Source: CAYSPS01 sp964432975
GTDB taxonomy: Bacteria > Babelota > Babeliae > Babelales > UBA12409
DNA: 8,221 nt
Reading direction: 5' to 3'
Assembly: GCA_964432975.1 (NCBI GenBank)
Contig: CAYSPS010000031.1
Coordinates: 1-8,221 of the forward strand
Shown: in pieces, positions 6,198-8,221 of the stretch
How positions within the stretch are numbered: the stretch's first letter is position 1
How the letters are laid out: each line of letters starts with the position of its first letter
Position numbers and translations under genes: made by a program
The notes under the pieces: generated by a model
The model's database searches: none
Seen by the model: the letters and a program-made list of their open reading frames with translations, nothing else
Told to the model about the DNA's origin: nothing

Positions 6198-7613
6198 GAA
6201 TTTCTGGATTCCTTTTTAACATACTGCGCAAATATGCGCGATCAAAATATGGTACAAGTAGCATATAGAATTCATCAAGAAGTAAGTCAAGATTTTTTTG
6301 CGATGATCCTTCAAAGCGAGCAGAGACCACAGCCTCAGTATTTGATGGACGAATCATTGCGCAACCATATAAAAATTCTGCACGTATGCCATCGATATTA
6401 TTCAAGTGTACATCTTGGCGTTGTTCTAGTTGGTGTTTGATACTTTCGACGATAACTCCTTTTTGATCATTGTTACACTCAAGCCGTAACTCAGGTGAAC
6501 AATAACGTGATGGAAGTGCATTGAAGTGTGCTTGCAAAGGCTGTTGAGTTTTCGCCAAAATTTCAATCAAGCGCATCATTGCGTAAACACCATCGTCAAA
6601 ACCAAAATAACGATCAGCAAAACAATAATGGCAACTGAGTTCGCCGCCAAACAGTGCCCCACTTTCTCGCATGGTTGCGGTACAAAACCAATGCCACATG
6701 GGGTTAAAATTTGTTTGAGGTTCCATTTTTTTATATGTTGTGCAATCGCGTTTGAACATTTAATGTCCGTGACCATTGTGAAAGGGCCATGCTGCTCATG
6801 TATCGCTTTGCAAAAAATTGCAGATAATTCTTCACCGCGTACCAAATCGCCACCTTCTGTCACGGCTGCAACACGATCGCCATCGCCATCGAAGCCAATG
6901 CCGAAGAAATCGGGATGTTGTACAACAAATTCCTTAAGCTCTTGCATATTTTTTTCTTTTGTTGGATCTGCCTCATGTGCAGGAAATGCCCCATCAATAG
7001 TGGCATAGAATAATTTTGCTTGTTGCCAACCCATGACGTGTACAAGCATAGGAATTACGCTTGCGGTTGCACCATGTGCACAATCGATCGCGACTTTAAG
7101 CGGGATGTTTTGTAAATGCTGAAATTGATGTGCAAGAATATTAACATATGTTGGAATTATATTTTGTTGGGCATATAGACCACGCTTTGTTTTAGTTGGT
7201 AAGTGGGTCTGATTAAAAAATAGATTTTTGATGAGTGTGATATCATGATCAACGACATTTTTTTTGTTAAGTACCATTTTGAGGCCATTGTGCGTTTTGG
7301 GATTGTGAGAAGCGGTGATCATGATGCCGGCTTGTACATCAAGTGTCTCATTGGCAAAATAAAAAACTGGTGTTGTGCAGAGGCCAATCGACACAACATC
7401 GATGCCATTATCAAGAATTGCATTACACACGTGCTCTTTAATGATTGGCGAATGTGTTCTTCCATCCATACCAACAGCCATCGCACGCAATTCTGGGCAC
7501 TTTTGCTTGAAATGGTGTACAATTGCGCATGTAAGTTGATATACGCGATCGATAGTTAGTTCTTGATGCACAATTCCTCGGATGTCGTATTTTTTGAACA
7601 CACTCGCAAGCAT
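6190..7613 (-). pseudogene. Phosphomannomutase/phosphoglucomutase, interrupted by one -1 frameshift
   Basis: This is an alpha-D-phosphohexomutase (AlgC/ManB type), which interconverts hexose 6-phosphate and 1-phosphate and feeds nucleotide-sugar and surface-glycan synthesis. Frame A (from ATG 7611-7613) holds the start K-Y-D-I-R-G, the phosphoserine loop T-A-S102-H-N-P, and the metal loop D242-G-D-G-D-R. After F310 the family alignment moves to the -1 frame. That frame supplies M-R-E-S-G-A-L-F-G-G-E, the sugar loop G-E-L-S-C-H (normally GEMSGH), and the phosphate-binding R-P-S-N-T-E-A (normally R-x-S-x-T-E-P), ending at TAG 6190-6192. Joined at the T-run, the protein would be 474 residues, normal for the family, with no other lesion seen. 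Without the shift, frame A stops at 6576 (345 residues) and lacks the sugar and phosphate-binding domains. AAAGGA precedes the start, 10 nt after rtcB. It could be a sequencing error, a recent mutation, phase variation or programmed shifting. Mannose versus glucose specificity is not readable. Confidence 0.88.
6684..6687 (-). other. Frameshift site in the mutase gene (T4 run on the coding strand)
   Basis: On the coding strand the frame-A codons are ATT GGT TTT GTA. The conserved continuation needs TGT ACC GCA ACC ATG, which begins on the last T of the TTTT run, one base back. A run of five Ts instead of four would restore a single continuous frame reading G-F-C-T-A-T-M-R-E. The family usually reads G-x-x-F-I-K-A-x-M-R-E at this point, so the join is residue-exact. 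A P-site Phe codon could slip by -1 on TTTT, but there is no full X-XXY-YYZ heptamer and no strong downstream stem that I can see. Confidence 0.8.
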
Positions 7614-7623
7614 ATTTTGTCCT

Positions 7624-8221
7624 TTAGCCTTTTATCACGACCACTGGTACTAAGCGAACAATTTTTTGGGCGATTCCTAAATTATTTACGATATTTACAA
7701 CATTGTCGATATCTTTATAAGCAAGCGGCGCTTCTTCGGCCAGACCTCGGTTTGATCGGCATCGCACTAAAATGCCGAGCTCATGAAGCTTTTTGCGCAC
7801 AACAGATCCTGATGTCAGTTTGGTTGCAGCTATGCGTGATAAGCGCCTTCCTGCGCCATGGCATGTTGAACCAAATGAGAGGTTCATGGCAGTATTTGTT
7901 CCTGCAAGTACATATGATGCGGTGCCCATAGTGCCTGGAATTAGTACCGGTTGGCCAGTTTTTTGGTATATCGGTGGCAGTGCTGGATGTCCCGGGCCGA
8001 ATGCACGTGTTGCACCTTTGCGGTGCACAAGTACGATTTTTTGTTTTCCAGAGATTGTGTGAGATTCGATTTTTCCTATATTGTGTGAAACATCATAGAG
8101 TGTTTGAACCATTGTGTGTATGCCAAAAATGCGGTGCATCACTTCGCGCACATGGTGTCCGATGACGTGACGATTTGCCCAGGCAAAATTAGCAGCACAG
8201 GCCATAGCGGAAAAATATTGT
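7624..8221 (-). CDS. rtcB: RNA-splicing ligase RtcB, C-terminal 198 residues (5' partial)
   Basis: RtcB is a GTP- and Mn-dependent ligase that joins RNA 2',3'-cyclic-phosphate or 3'-phosphate ends to 5'-OH ends, in RNA repair or tRNA splicing. The frame runs off the window at 8221; an internal Met at 8203-8205 lies within the conserved A-M-A-x-A-A-N-F-A-W-A-N-R block and is not the true start. In the visible fragment I see metal ligand His46 (D-V-S-H-N-I), Lys68 (V-H-R-K-G-A-T-R-A), P-G-T-M-G-T-A-S-Y (95-103), the guanylylated His121 in C-H-G-A-G-R-R-L-S-R, and the near-terminal GMP-contacting Lys197 (V-V-I-K-G). These correspond to H329, K351, H404 and K480 of the Pyrococcus enzyme. The catalytic half is complete, and the earlier Cys and His metal ligands would be upstream of the window. 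The mutase starts 10 nt after the TAA, so the two are probably co-transcribed. No archease or RtcA gene is visible. Confidence 0.97.
   Translation of the reverse strand, partial: QYFSAMACAANFAWANRHVIGHHVREVMHRIFGIHTMVQTLYDVSHNIGKIESHTISGKQKIVLVHRKGATRAFGPGHPALPPIYQKTGQPVLIPGTMGTASYVLAGTNTAMNLSFGSTCHGAGRRLSRIAATKLTSGSVVRKKLHELGILVRCRSNRGLAEEAPLAYKDIDNVVNIVNNLGIAQKIVRLVPVVVIKG

Noticed and set aside
6576..6683. Hydrophobic tail at the end of frame A of the mutase, resembling a transmembrane helix
   Set aside because: It is the out-of-frame reading of the conserved sugar-binding region after the frameshift; the -1 frame carries the family motifs there.
6685..6759. ATG-started N-terminal extension of the mutase's C-terminal fragment, suggesting a separate gene
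   Set aside because: The 25 residues before the join are an alternative-frame reading of DNA that encodes conserved mutase sequence in frame A, so the fragment is not an independent gene.

Overview
The window reads like a compact bacterial chromosome of moderate-to-low GC (about 40% by eye). Nearly every gene is on the minus strand. In transcription order, from high to low coordinates, these are: rtcB (RNA ligase, 5' end outside the window), a phosphomannomutase/phosphoglucomutase broken by one -1 frameshift, nfo (endonuclease IV), gltX (glutamyl-tRNA synthetase), gap (glyceraldehyde-3-phosphate dehydrogenase), a membrane-anchored alpha/beta hydrolase, a tRNA-Leu(CAG), a possible 31-codon ORF, an AlkD-type DNA glycosylase and a HIT-family protein. 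At the left edge, a plus-strand frame with a serine-rich tail may be the 3' end of a convergent gene.

Region by region: 5340-8221 is a tight cluster with gaps or overlaps of about 10, -8 and 33 nt, so rtcB, the mutase, nfo and gltX are probably co-transcribed. gap follows after 36 nt with its own good Shine-Dalgarno. The hydrolase follows after 100 nt and may have its own weak promoter. The tRNA has a clear extended -10 element. alkD and hit are 16 nt apart and probably form a small operon behind the tRNA.

Functionally, three genes act in nucleic-acid repair. AlkD-type glycosylases release alkylated bases and leave abasic sites, endonuclease IV cuts at abasic sites, and RtcB seals RNA ends carrying 2',3'-cyclic phosphate. 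The others are housekeeping genes of translation (gltX, tRNA-Leu), glycolysis (gap) and sugar-phosphate metabolism (the mutase). I see no transposase, integrase, CRISPR array, phage gene or toxin-antitoxin pair.

The host cannot be fixed from the sequence alone. Divergent versions of core genes, short spacers and mixed housekeeping neighbours fit a streamlined or host-associated lineage. Candidatus Dependentiae (TM6) is one possibility I considered, but that is a low-confidence inference. I found no convincing new multi-gene system. The observations most worth checking are the mutase frameshift, the altered cofactor pocket of the GAPDH and the serine-rich convergent tail.
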